Positions 18,026 to 27,059 of a stretch of 64,000 nucleotides of DNA are shown one piece after another; the stretch's first letter is position 1, and each line of letters begins with the position of its first letter. Location of the stretch: positions 992,001 through 1,056,000 of the forward strand of contig NZ_CP030139.2 of NCBI RefSeq assembly GCF_003846445.2. The letters run 5' to 3'. The notes under the pieces are model-generated. The model saw only the letters and a list, made by a program, of their open reading frames with translations. It had not been told where the DNA came from and did not search any database. Both the position numbers and the translations under genes were made by a program. The stretch is from Synechococcus elongatus PCC 11801. GTDB taxonomy: Bacteria > Cyanobacteriota > Cyanobacteriia > Synechococcales > Synechococcaceae.

Positions 18026-20755
18026 ATGGATCTGATTCTCTGTCACGGCACGGCCGACTTTGACACGTTGGGCGCGGCGGTTGGCCTCAGTCGTCTGCTG
18101 CCGGGGTCGCGCATTGTGCTGACGGGCGGGGCTCATCCAGCCGTGCGAGACTTTTTGGCACTTTATCGCGATGAGTATCCGCTGATTGAACGGCGATCGG
18201 TTGATCCCAAGCGGCTGCGGCGAATTCACTTAGTGGATGCCCAAGAGCGGCTGCGCTTTGGCAAGGCGGCAGAATGGCTGGACCTACCGCAGTTGGAGGC
18301 GATCGCAGTCTACGACCACCACCTACAAAGTCCCTGCGATATTGCGGCAAGCGATCGCCAAGTGGAAGCCGTAGGTGCGACGGCCACTTTAATGTGTGAA
18401 CGATTGCAAGCAGCCCAGATTCAACTCGCACCTGCTGAGGCGACGGTGTTAGCTCTTGGCATTCACGTCGATACAGGTTCCCTCAGCTACGACCAAAGCA
18501 CCCCTCGTGATGCTCAAGCACTGGCCTGGCTGATGACTCAAGGGGCAAATCTACGAGTCTTGCGGGAGTATGTGGAACCCGGACTGTCTGCACCGCTGCA
18601 AGCGCTTTTGAGTCAGTCCCTCGAGGTCTTGGAGTTGGAGGAACGACGGGGCAAAACCCTCGCGCGAGTTTTGCTGCCCGTGGATGGCTATTTGACCGGC
18701 CTCTCCAGCCTTGCCGCTCAGTTATTTGCCCTAACCGAAGCCGATTTACTGCTGCTGGGCGTTCACTATCCGGTGGAAGGCAGTACCGATCGCCGCTTGA
18801 CCGTGATCGGGCGATCGCGGATTGAAGGACCGGATCTGGGTCAAACCTTTCGGCAGTGGGGCGGTGGTGGGCATGCCCGTGCTGCTTCGCTGAATTGGCG
18901 AGGTACCGCAATCGCAGCAACGTGGGCAGCGATCGGGGCTGCAGTTTTGGAGCAACTGCCTGCTCCGCTGTTGGCTCGCGATTTGATGTCCTCGCCAGTG
19001 CGAACGGTGCGCCCCGAAATTGCGATCGCGGAAGCCGAACGGATCCTGCTGCGCTACGGTCATTCCGGCCTGTCGGTCGTGGACGAACAGGATCAACTCG
19101 TTGGCATCATCTCCCGCCGCGACTTGGATTTAGCGCTGCACCATGGTTTTGGCCATGCACCGGTCAAGGGCTACATGACTCTTAATCCCAAGACGATCAG
19201 CCCCGAAACGAGTCTGCCGGAAATTGAAGACCTGATGGTCACCTACGACATTGGCCGTCTACCGGTGCTCGATCGCGACCAACTCGTCGGCATCGTTACT
19301 CGCACGGATGTGCTACGCCAACTGCATCAGGATCAACAGCGCCAAACACCGCCGCTGAATGCGCCTGCTTGCCTGCTACCCGGCACACCCCGCGATTGGC
19401 TCCGCCAGCGCTTGATTCCTGCGCAATGGGAGCTCCTAGAAACGGCGGCGCACTTTGCTGAAGAACGGGGCTGGCATCTCTATCTCGTCGGCGGTGGTGT
19501 GCGTGATCTCTTCCTTGCTCAGACCGATGCACCGTTGCTAATCAGCGATATCGATCTGGTCGTCGATGGGTTTCACCGCGCTCTGTCCGAAGCAGCGGGA
19601 GTCGAACTAGCGCAATTGCTGCGCGATCGCTATCCGCAGGCGCGGCTGGAAGTGCATGGACGGTTCCAAACGGCGGCGCTGCTCTGGCACGAAGATCCGG
19701 TGTTTGAGTCGCTCTGGGTAGATATCGCCACGGCGCGCACGGAGTTCTATCCCTACCCAGCAGCCAACCCCGAAGTCGAAGCCAGCTCAATCCGCCAAGA
19801 CCTCTACCGGCGCGACTTTACGATTAATGCCCTTGCAATTCGTCTGACCGAACCTCACGCTGGCGAACTCCTCGACTTTTTTGGGGGACGGCTCGATCTC
19901 GAAGCCCGTCAGGTGCGCGTTCTCCATGTCAACAGCTTCATCGAAGATCCAACGCGTATTTTTCGAGCGGTGCGCTTTGCCGTGCGCCTCAGCTTTGCGA
20001 TCGAAGACCAAACGCGGCGACAAATTCGCTATGCCCTCGACAGTGGCGTCTATCAGCGTACTCAAGGGGAAAACAGCATTACGCCCGCGCTGCAAACCCG
20101 TCTGCGGGCAGAACTACAACTGATTTTGGAGGCGCAATATTGGCTGCCCGCCCTGCGGGAACTTGGCTCTCTGCAAGCCTTCCGTTGTCTGCACAGTGAT
20201 TGTTGGTGGACGCGATCGCTCGAAGCCCAGCTCCGTCGCTGCGATCGCCTTAATCGGCGCTGGCAACAGCAAGCTCATCCGTCACTCAAACCCGTACCGC
20301 CTTGGCTGCTACGGCTGCAAAGTCTGCTGACCAGCCTGCCAGAGCCGGGGCCGATCGCCCAACGCTTGCAACTGCCACAGGAAGTGATTCAACGCTTGCA
20401 ACAGTGGCCGGAAGCGATCGCTCAGCTCACCCAACTGGATTCTGCACAACTCCCGAGTCAGCTCTATCGCCAGCTAGCGGACTACGACCCGATCACTCTA
20501 CTGTTAGCTGCGGCTGTCTTACCGCGATCGCAGCGCCGCGTGATCAGCCGCTATCTCTGGGAGTGGCTGCCGCTGGAATTACCGATTAGCGGCCATGATC
20601 TCAAAACGCTGGGCTATCGGCCTGGCCCTCAATTCCGTGAGATTCTCGAGGCTCTGCACGGTGCGGTTCTGGATGGCAAAGTACCGGCTGGCAGCGATGA
20701 AGCGGCTCGACAGCGGGTTCTCCATTGGCTGAGCGATCGCTATCCCCATCCTTAG
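18026..20755 (+). CDS. DHH phosphoesterase - tandem CBS - tRNA nucleotidyltransferase fusion (probably A-adding)
   Basis: The 909-aa fusion begins with a DHH-type phosphoesterase (about residues 1-310: DHH in [16 protein letters not shown], and the DHHA1 motif [10 protein letters not shown]). Two CBS motifs follow (about 315-435: [12 protein letters not shown]...GIISRRDL and [12 protein letters not shown]...GIVTRTDVL). The rest is a class II tRNA nucleotidyltransferase/poly(A) polymerase (about 455-900: [39 protein letters not shown]). This architecture is known from bacteria with split CCA- and A-adding enzymes, where the fusion usually adds the terminal A. A separate CC-adding enzyme is not in this window. 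Confidence 0.9.
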   Translation: MDLILCHGTADFDTLGAAVGLSRLLPGSRIVLTGGAHPAVRDFLALYRDEYPLIERRSVDPKRLRRIHLVDAQERLRFGKAAEWLDLPQLEAIAVYDHHLQSPCDIAASDRQVEAVGATATLMCERLQAAQIQLAPAEATVLALGIHVDTGSLSYDQSTPRDAQALAWLMTQGANLRVLREYVEPGLSAPLQALLSQSLEVLELEERRGKTLARVLLPVDGYLTGLSSLAAQLFALTEADLLLLGVHYPVEGSTDRRLTVIGRSRIEGPDLGQTFRQWGGGGHARAASLNWRGTAIAATWAAIGAAVLEQLPAPLLARDLMSSPVRTVRPEIAIAEAERILLRYGHSGLSVVDEQDQLVGIISRRDLDLALHHGFGHAPVKGYMTLNPKTISPETSLPEIEDLMVTYDIGRLPVLDRDQLVGIVTRTDVLRQLHQDQQRQTPPLNAPACLLPGTPRDWLRQRLIPAQWELLETAAHFAEERGWHLYLVGGGVRDLFLAQTDAPLLISDIDLVVDGFHRALSEAAGVELAQLLRDRYPQARLEVHGRFQTAALLWHEDPVFESLWVDIATARTEFYPYPAANPEVEASSIRQDLYRRDFTINALAIRLTEPHAGELLDFFGGRLDLEARQVRVLHVNSFIEDPTRIFRAVRFAVRLSFAIEDQTRRQIRYALDSGVYQRTQGENSITPALQTRLRAELQLILEAQYWLPALRELGSLQAFRCLHSDCWWTRSLEAQLRRCDRLNRRWQQQAHPSLKPVPPWLLRLQSLLTSLPEPGPIAQRLQLPQEVIQRLQQWPEAIAQLTQLDSAQLPSQLYRQLADYDPITLLLAAAVLPRSQRRVISRYLWEWLPLELPISGHDLKTLGYRPGPQFREILEALHGAVLDGKVPAGSDEAARQRVLHWLSDRYPHP

Positions 20756-20878
20756 ATTGCAGAAAAAAGACTACTCCCAATGGTGAGAGGAATCCGCCCA
20801 GCTTCAATTAGATCGAGGCAATCGCGGCAGTCCCAGCAAGGCGCGATCATAGAAGTTGTCATGACTGCACCCTGAATC

Positions 20879-21568
20879 ATGCGAATTCTGCTTGTGGATG
20901 ACGAAGAAGCTCTGACTGCGCCTCTCCATCGCATGCTCTGTCGTGAGGGATATGAAGTTGATGTCGCTAGCGACGGTCAGACAGGGGAGCAGATGGCAAC
21001 GCAACAGGTTTACGACTTATTGATCTTGGATTGGATGCTCCCAGAGCGATCGGGCTTGGAGCTCTGTCGGTCGGTACGGAGTCGCGATCGCCAAGTGCCA
21101 GTTCTCTTCCTGACCGCTCGCGATACGGTAGATGACCGCGTTCAAGGCTTGGATGCGGGGGCGGATGACTATTTGGTCAAACCCTTTGAGCTAAAAGAAT
21201 TACTGGCTCGCGTGCGTGCCTTGCTGCGGCGATCGCCTCGGCAAGAGTCCCCAGAAGTCCCTCGTCTCTGCTGTGGTGACCTTGCGCTCGATGTCCCCAA
21301 TCAACTGGCCTATCGTCAAGGTCGTTGCATTGAACTGTCGGAAAAGGAAACACAACTACTAGCCGTGCTCATGCAACATCCCGGTCAGCTCGTGAGCCAC
21401 CAAGCGTTGCAATCTCAAGTCTGGGGATTGGCAAATCCTCCCAGTAGTAATGTTTTGGCTGCTCAAATCCGATTACTGCGCCGAAAACTCGAAGCCCCTG
21501 GTGAGACACCGCTCATTTTCAGCGTCTATGGCAAGGGCTATCGTTTCCAAGCTGCCGATTCTGTCTAA
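20879..21568 (+). CDS. OmpR/PhoB-family response regulator
   Basis: The 229-aa protein has a receiver domain (1-118) with acidic pocket D7-D8, the phosphorylation site D51 in LILDWMLPERSG and the conserved Lys in DYLVKPFELKEL. It also has a winged-helix DNA-binding domain (about 125-226: ALDVPNQLAYRQG, LSEKETQLLAVLM, VYGKGYRF). It resembles copper/PhoP-type regulators. No histidine kinase gene is adjacent, so its partner and targets are unknown. gloB begins 25 bp downstream. Confidence 0.93.
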   Translation: MRILLVDDEEALTAPLHRMLCREGYEVDVASDGQTGEQMATQQVYDLLILDWMLPERSGLELCRSVRSRDRQVPVLFLTARDTVDDRVQGLDAGADDYLVKPFELKELLARVRALLRRSPRQESPEVPRLCCGDLALDVPNQLAYRQGRCIELSEKETQLLAVLMQHPGQLVSHQALQSQVWGLANPPSSNVLAAQIRLLRRKLEAPGETPLIFSVYGKGYRFQAADSV

Positions 21569-21593
21569 ATCGCCCTAATTGGATCTCTTTCCT

Positions 21594-22370
21594 ATGCGGA
21601 TTGATTGCCTGCCCGCTCTCCAAGACAACTACATCTTTCTGCTGGTTGACCCCGAGCAACACGAAGCCGCTGTTGTCGATCCGGCTGAAGCTGAGCCGGT
21701 TCTTGCTGCCCTCGATGCCGAGGGACTGACCTTGACGGCGATTCTCAACACTCACCACCACGGCGATCATGTGGGTGGCAACCGTCAGTTGCTGCAGCAT
21801 TTCCCCACTGTGACTGTCTATGCCAGTGCAGTCGATCGCGATCGCATTCCTGGCCAAACAGTTTTGCTCCAAGCGGGCGATCGCATCCAAGTCTGTGGAC
21901 AGACAGCAGAAGTTTTCTTTGTGCCCGGCCATACTCGTGGCCATGTGGCCTACTACTTTGAGCAGGTTGCTGGTGCAGAAGCAAGGGGTGCTTTGTTTTG
22001 CGGAGATACGTTATTTGCCGGTGGCTGCGGCCGTCTGTTTGAAGGGACGCCTGCTCAAATGCTGGACTCCCTCCAACAGCTACGATCGCTCCCCGATGAC
22101 ACTGCCGTCTATTGCGCCCATGAGTACACCTTGAATAATCTGCGGTTTGCGCTGACGGTGGATCCTGACAATCTTGAGCTGCGAGAACGCTATCAAGCCG
22201 TCGCGATCGCTCGACAGCAAGGACTCGCCACGATTCCCAGCCGAATTGACCTCGAAAAAGCGACGAATCCTTTTTTGCGCTGGGATCAACCAGCAGTCCA
22301 AGCTACTGTTCACAGCGTCAATCCCGTTCAGACCTTTGCCAGACTTCGCGGTCTGAAAGATCAGTTTTAA
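21594..22370 (+). CDS. gloB: Hydroxyacylglutathione hydrolase (glyoxalase II)
   Basis: From the ATG at 21594 the protein has 258 aa and starts [17 protein letters not shown], the usual GloB opening. The metallo-beta-lactamase metal motif [10 protein letters not shown] is intact. Further ligands lie in [26 protein letters not shown] and [14 protein letters not shown], and the glutathione-binding C-terminus is present. It hydrolyses S-lactoylglutathione to lactate and glutathione. A possible glyoxalase I-like partner (VOC family) is at 23906. A TTG five codons upstream is a less likely start. Confidence 0.95.
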   Translation: MRIDCLPALQDNYIFLLVDPEQHEAAVVDPAEAEPVLAALDAEGLTLTAILNTHHHGDHVGGNRQLLQHFPTVTVYASAVDRDRIPGQTVLLQAGDRIQVCGQTAEVFFVPGHTRGHVAYYFEQVAGAEARGALFCGDTLFAGGCGRLFEGTPAQMLDSLQQLRSLPDDTAVYCAHEYTLNNLRFALTVDPDNLELRERYQAVAIARQQGLATIPSRIDLEKATNPFLRWDQPAVQATVHSVNPVQTFARLRGLKDQF

Positions 22371-22433
22371 CGAGACCAGAGGGATCGACTATTCCGTGTG
22401 AACCGGATGGGCCTCGAGTAGCTGCAAAGGAAA

Positions 22434-23696
22434 TTAACGCGATCGCTGTGCTGATCCGCAGGCACGACAATAGGGCAAGTACTGATAAGTCAGTTGATGA
22501 CAGTGACTGCATTCAACATACTGATAATGACCACAGTGAGGGCAGTGCGCCTCTTGATTGGGGAGACGTTTAGCACATTTAATACATCGAGATTTTTGAA
22601 CTCGATTAGCAGCCTGTAGACGAGGATTAAAGATCCAAGCTTGGGCAATTTTGATAATACCAAAGCCGATCGCAGGAATTAGGAAGATATAGAGATAATT
22701 AACGAGAAAAAGCAGACGGCCAAAAAGTAGCTGTACTACCTGAGAGAGAGCATCAAAAATGAGATTGATGCGAAGCAGCTCAAAGGCTTTAAAGATGAGC
22801 GGTAGCGAGAAGATGACTAACAGATGCCAGCTCAGCAAAGCCAGCAATCCATAGCCTCTCTGCTGAGCATAACGATGGATACCACCCGCGATCGCGAGCA
22901 GAGGAGCAAGAAAGAGAATCTGCAGTAATAGTTGCAGAGCAGGATACCAAAATCCAGCCTGCTGATAGCCCTGTAATACGGCCTGAAAACGGCTCTGATC
23001 GGCGAGGAAACTGAGAAAAGACTGACTTATGGGTTGTGTTAGGAGCCTGTTCTCAAAATCTGAAATTTCACGACGAAGGGTTTGAATCTTCGCTTGATTG
23101 GCCTCTAGCGTTTGACGCGCCTGTGCTGCACTCACATCTGTGATTGCCTGATCGGGAGCCTGCCCAGCAATTTCCTCTAGCAAGGACGAATCATACTGTT
23201 CGCGAATTTTTCGATTTTGATCTTCTAGCCGACTAATCCCAACTCGTCTCTCATCGATGGAAGTCAGCAAGTTAGAGTAGTTCGCTTTTGAAATCTTGTC
23301 GTATCGCTCTGCATATTGCCAACACAACGGTGCAACTTCACCCAAGCGATCGCTTTGTAACTGTTTATATTGTTCTGTGAGTAAAAGTTGTGGGTTAGAT
23401 CCATCGATGGTTTTCATGCCCACTTTCACAGCTGATGAAACTAGCACAAAACCTTGATTTTTCTCTTGACGCAATTGTGGATCTTGATAAATCTGCCAGT
23501 CCTGATAGCAAGGGTAAGACTCACTAGCTGTTAGCGGCCATCGACTAACTTCAGCTAAACCAGAAAAGACATTCGAAAGAATAAAAATATCGATAATAAT
23601 GATGACAACGAGACTAACTTTATTAAGTGGTTCATTATTGATTGTTCTAGACTTACGAAATGCTGATGAGAACCACTGTCTGAGACGTGACCACAT
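22434..23696 (-). CDS. Membrane protein with C-terminal double zinc ribbon, unknown function
   Basis: The 420-aa protein has a first membrane helix at about 29-48 (SLVVIIIIDIFILSNVFSGL) and a long extracytoplasmic or coiled region (about 50-235, with REQYDSSLLEEIAG and LRREISDFENRLL). Three to four hydrophobic helices follow (about 240-350). The C-terminal tail has five C-x2-C pairs (CIKC, CPHC, CSHC, CRAC and their spacing), forming two zinc ribbons. The domain order suggests a membrane protein with a cytoplasmic zinc-ribbon module. I do not recognise the family. AT content is somewhat higher than in the neighbours. Confidence 0.75.
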   Translation of the reverse strand: MWSRLRQWFSSAFRKSRTINNEPLNKVSLVVIIIIDIFILSNVFSGLAEVSRWPLTASESYPCYQDWQIYQDPQLRQEKNQGFVLVSSAVKVGMKTIDGSNPQLLLTEQYKQLQSDRLGEVAPLCWQYAERYDKISKANYSNLLTSIDERRVGISRLEDQNRKIREQYDSSLLEEIAGQAPDQAITDVSAAQARQTLEANQAKIQTLRREISDFENRLLTQPISQSFLSFLADQSRFQAVLQGYQQAGFWYPALQLLLQILFLAPLLAIAGGIHRYAQQRGYGLLALLSWHLLVIFSLPLIFKAFELLRINLIFDALSQVVQLLFGRLLFLVNYLYIFLIPAIGFGIIKIAQAWIFNPRLQAANRVQKSRCIKCAKRLPNQEAHCPHCGHYQYVECSHCHQLTYQYLPYCRACGSAQRSR

Positions 23697-23905
23697 GATT
23701 CAGACTCCTCTCCATCAATTGCTGGCAGCTGACTCAAGCTTTTAAGATGTCATCTCTGGTGAGTTCAACTGACAATTCACCAAAATTTCTTTTTATTGAG
23801 GAAGACTGGACTCAAGCAGGCGACAACTGGGAGAAGTGGGTAGGCTTCCAGCGAGTGGATCAGCCACAAGCGGCACAATAGAGGAGTACTGCTGCTCGTA
23901 CTGGT

Positions 23906-24283
23906 ATGACTCTTAAACGTCTCGGCCACGTCGCCATTTGTGTCAAAGATATCGAAGCTGCGGCTGTGTTTTACCAAGGATTAGGCCTAGAGCTGGTTTG
24001 GAAGGATGCCGACTGGGCGTACCTCAAGGCCGGTGAGGATGGATTGGCCCTGTTAGGACCGAGCTACAAGCAAGCAGGTCCCCACTTTGGCTTTATCTTC
24101 CACGATCGCGCTGAAATCGACACAGCCTATGAGCAACTGAAAGCTCAAGGAGTGGAACTCACCCGCATCCACGAGCATCGGGATGGCACGGCTTCTTTCT
24201 ATGGAAAAGATCTTGATGGTAACTGGTTTGAATATCTCTATGAACCTGCCACCCAAGCAGTCAAAACACCTATAGCCGTTTAA
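23906..24283 (+). CDS. VOC superfamily (glyoxalase/bleomycin resistance-type) protein
   Basis: The 125-aa protein has two beta-alpha-beta-beta-beta units. The first begins LGHVAICVKDIEAAAVFYQG; the second has GPHFGFIFHDRAEIDTAYEQL and ends in SFYGKDLDGNWFEYLYEP. The metal-ligand pattern (an early His, GLAL, then H of the second unit and the late E) fits glyoxalase I or methylmalonyl-CoA epimerase relatives. Substrate is unknown. gloB nearby makes a methylglyoxal role conceivable but unproven. Confidence 0.82.
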   Translation: MTLKRLGHVAICVKDIEAAAVFYQGLGLELVWKDADWAYLKAGEDGLALLGPSYKQAGPHFGFIFHDRAEIDTAYEQLKAQGVELTRIHEHRDGTASFYGKDLDGNWFEYLYEPATQAVKTPIAV

Positions 24284-24313
24284 TGAATAACTGGACTATC
24301 AGTTTCAAGACGA

Positions 24314-24345
24314 TAGTTTTGGTCAGTAAATTCTGACCAAAACTA
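24314..24345 (+). terminator. Strong stem-loop after the VOC gene
   Basis: A perfect 13-bp inverted repeat (24314-24326 with 24333-24345) around a 6-nt loop TAAATT. The arms read TAGTTTTGGTCAG and CTGACCAAAACTA. There is no downstream T-run, but the stability and position 30 bp after the stop codon suggest a transcription end or mRNA 3'-protecting hairpin. Confidence 0.6.
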
Positions 24346-24752
24346 GCCCCTCTCGCCTGAGCTTATCTTGTCGAGATTTGTGCTGTAACAATCTCAGAAC
24401 TCTTCAAGAATAGTTCCGTTCAACTTAGGCTCTCCGCTCCCTCACTGGGAAGAATGCCTAGAGAAGAGGGGCAAGTGGTCTCTCGAATCATGTTTCTGAA
24501 ATCCTCGAGGGTTCTTCCGCTGGGAGAGCCAAGCAGCAACCATAGCCACTACCTTCCCAATCAGCTTGCATACTTAAAGTAATTTTCAAAGTAATCACTG
24601 CAAGTGATTATTGGTGTGCGCCTTCTAGTCCAAGAGACCAGAATGAGAACTATCAGCTGCAGACATCAAAATGGTCATCTTGGTTGATGATTGAAAGATT
24701 AAATCCACTTATGGGAATCTTGTGATCCAGTGAATCTGGATAACAGTCTTAC
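24346..24752. other. Gene-free leader region before the GH10-HlyD-cellulose synthase unit
   Basis: About 400 bases with no coding signal. A perfect 8-bp inverted repeat, GGCTCTCC (24428-24435) with GGAGAGCC (24523-24530), encloses about 87 nt that include shorter complementary pieces. A structured leader RNA or small RNA is therefore possible. The region should also carry the promoter of the downstream unit. I could not match it to a known riboswitch class by eye. Confidence 0.4.
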
Positions 24753-25853
24753 TTGACTCGTTTTGCACTTAAACGACGGCAGTTTTTGCTGGGAATTGGA
24801 GGTCTCTCTGCAGCATTGCTGACGGGTCAGCCGCTGCGGGTTGAAGCACAGCAGCCATCACTGGCTGAGCTCGCAAAACAGCGGTCGCTGCTCTGGGGGG
24901 CGGCCATCAGCACAGAGATGCTGACGATCCCTGACTGGGCCGGCCTCTACCGGCAACAGACTCGTCTCCTAGTGCCGGAGTGGGAAATGAAATGGGCGGT
25001 TTTGCAGCCCGATCGCGATCGCTTTGACTTCAGCCGTCCCGATCGCCTGCTAACTTTTGCCCGCTCCTACCAAGCTCAGTTACGAGGGCACACCTTACTC
25101 TGGCACCAGCAGCTGCCAACTTGGCTCAATAATCTGACGGCCACAGAAACCGCAACAGCACTGCAACGCTACATCGACACCGTTGTTGGCCACTACCGAG
25201 GCCAGTTGCAGTCTTGGGATGTGATCAATGAACCAATCGCAGAAGATGGGTATGGTTTGCGGCCGAATCGTTGGTTGCAACAGCTTGGCCCCAACTATCT
25301 TGAGCAAGCTCTGCGCTGGGCACGGGTGGCTGATGCCCAAGTTCCATTGGTGATTAATGACTATGGCCTAGAGCCCGACAGCCCCCTAGCAACCCGTAAG
25401 CGTCAGCAGTTGTTGCAACTGGTGGAGACCCTGCGCGATCGCGATGCTCCCCTGCAGGCGATCGGGTTTCAGGCACACTTAGTCGCCAATCCCCAAGCAC
25501 CCCCAAGTTTTACAGGGTTTGCAGAGTTTTTGGCGGAGCTTAGTCGCTTTGATCTGGACTTTTATATCACGGAGCTTGATGTCAATGACCGAGCTTTGCC
25601 TGCCAACTTTGCCGAACGCGATCGAGAGGTGGCCCACCTCTATCAACGCTTTTTAACGGCAGTGCTCCCCACCCCTCGCCTCAAGTTGGTGACCACTTGG
25701 GGACTCAGCGATCGCTTGAGTTGGCTCAATCAATTCGCTCCCCGCGCAGACGGGCTACCGCAGCGTCCTCTTCCATTCGACTTCAACTTTCAACCCACCG
25801 AGACCTATGGCATCCTCGTCAGCCTCCTCCAATCCCAATCGGTTTCAAACTGA
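24753..25853 (+). CDS. Glycoside hydrolase family 10 (endo-1,4-beta-xylanase type), Tat-exported
   Basis: The 366-aa protein begins at TTG; an upstream ATG at 24711 is blocked by an in-frame stop. The N-terminus LKRRQFLLGIGGLSAALL is a twin-arginine signal. The GH10 catalytic pair is visible: acid/base E160 in WDVINEPI and nucleophile E274 in YITELDVN. The segments EMKWAVLQPD, GHTLLWHQQLP and VTTWGLSDRLSWL also fit. GH10 enzymes cut beta-1,4-xylan and some related glucans. It overlaps the HlyD gene by 47 nt and lies two genes from a cellulose synthase, so processing of the exported polysaccharide is likely. Confidence 0.9.
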   Translation: MTRFALKRRQFLLGIGGLSAALLTGQPLRVEAQQPSLAELAKQRSLLWGAAISTEMLTIPDWAGLYRQQTRLLVPEWEMKWAVLQPDRDRFDFSRPDRLLTFARSYQAQLRGHTLLWHQQLPTWLNNLTATETATALQRYIDTVVGHYRGQLQSWDVINEPIAEDGYGLRPNRWLQQLGPNYLEQALRWARVADAQVPLVINDYGLEPDSPLATRKRQQLLQLVETLRDRDAPLQAIGFQAHLVANPQAPPSFTGFAEFLAELSRFDLDFYITELDVNDRALPANFAERDREVAHLYQRFLTAVLPTPRLKLVTTWGLSDRLSWLNQFAPRADGLPQRPLPFDFNFQPTETYGILVSLLQSQSVSN

Positions 25854-27048
25854 TTTGACCACAAAACCTCAACGGAGTAATGCCGCTAACTTTGTGGTCA
25901 TTAGTCTCGGTATTTTGATCCTCCTCAGCGGCGTCGGCTTATTGTTTTATGCATTGGTGACAACCCGAGGACGCGATGCCATTATCAATGCCAAAGTCAT
26001 TACACTCCAAGCCCCAGACGATGGCATTGTGACTGATTTTCAAATCAGGCCTGGGGAAGAAGTCCCTGCAAATCAGCCACTCTTACGGATTGAGAATGCT
26101 CGCGCCAGCACCTTTGATCAAGCACGCTTACAAACACAACTGAACACCGAGCAGCAAAAGCTAAAACTCCAACAGGATCAATTGGCAGCTATCGTCCAAC
26201 TCCGTCAACAGGTAGAGCTTGATAGCCGCAATCAGCAGCGTCTAGAAATTACAAAGTTTACCGAGCTTCGTCGCAAGCTCCAAGCAGACATCAGTGCAGC
26301 ACGAGAGCAATTGGCACTCGCACAAAGAATCTATCAGCGACGACAAGCCTTAGCAGCAACCGGTGCAGTCTCAGTTGAAGTTGCTGATCAAGCAGAAACA
26401 GAGTATCTGCGACAGCGAGATATTCTCAATGCCTTAACCAAGGAACTCGCTAGCCGCGAGCAAGATCTCCAAGCCGCAAGATTAGGACTGACTCTAGTCA
26501 ATACGCGCAGTAACTATGATCCGGGCGTACGGCTGCAGGAACTCAAGCTACAAGAGAGTCAGCTGCGATCGCAGGTGGCTGCGCAAACTGCTCAAGTCAA
26601 TGGACTGAAAAATCAATTGCAAGAAATTACTCGCAACACGCGATCGCGCCAGGAGATTCCGCTAGCCAGTCCTGTTCCCACGGTTTTATGGCAAGCATCG
26701 GTGAGCAATGGCGATGTTGTAACACGGGGTCAAACATTAGCCAAAACGATTGACTGCCGCGATCGCTGGGTTGATGTCTACATTGGTGAAACTGCTTTGC
26801 GTAAGATTCGAGTAGGTGAACCAGCTCGAGTCGATTTAATTGGCAAAGATAGATCTTTAGAAGGAAAAGTTATTTTTATCCGATCTGGCGTTGGTCGGTT
26901 GCGAGTAGGCGAAGATGTTTTGCCCTCAATTCCTATTAATCTTGCCCGAGAAAGTCAGGTTCGTATTCAGCTCAATCCTGACAAGATACAACCCTCTGAG
27001 TTCTGTGATGTTGGCTTTACAGGCCGTGTCACCTTCCAGAACCTTTAG
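25807..27048 (+). CDS. HlyD-family membrane fusion protein of the cellulose-type unit
   Basis: The 413-aa protein has one N-terminal transmembrane helix (NFVVISLGILILLSGVGLLFYALV, about 28-52) and a biotinyl-lipoyl-like half motif (VITLQAPDDGIVTDFQIRPGEEVPANQPLLRIEN). A long coiled-coil hairpin follows (about 105-255, rich in Gln, Leu and Arg), then the second half of the beta-barrel. It would span the periplasm as an adaptor to an outer-membrane channel. The start lies 47 nt inside the GH10 gene; cellulose synthase starts 11 bp after its stop. In Thermosynechococcus a HlyD-like protein partners a cellulose synthase in the proposed Xcs export system. Confidence 0.88.
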   Translation: MASSSASSNPNRFQTDLTTKPQRSNAANFVVISLGILILLSGVGLLFYALVTTRGRDAIINAKVITLQAPDDGIVTDFQIRPGEEVPANQPLLRIENARASTFDQARLQTQLNTEQQKLKLQQDQLAAIVQLRQQVELDSRNQQRLEITKFTELRRKLQADISAAREQLALAQRIYQRRQALAATGAVSVEVADQAETEYLRQRDILNALTKELASREQDLQAARLGLTLVNTRSNYDPGVRLQELKLQESQLRSQVAAQTAQVNGLKNQLQEITRNTRSRQEIPLASPVPTVLWQASVSNGDVVTRGQTLAKTIDCRDRWVDVYIGETALRKIRVGEPARVDLIGKDRSLEGKVIFIRSGVGRLRVGEDVLPSIPINLARESQVRIQLNPDKIQPSEFCDVGFTGRVTFQNL

Positions 27049-27059
27049 GGAACAGAATC

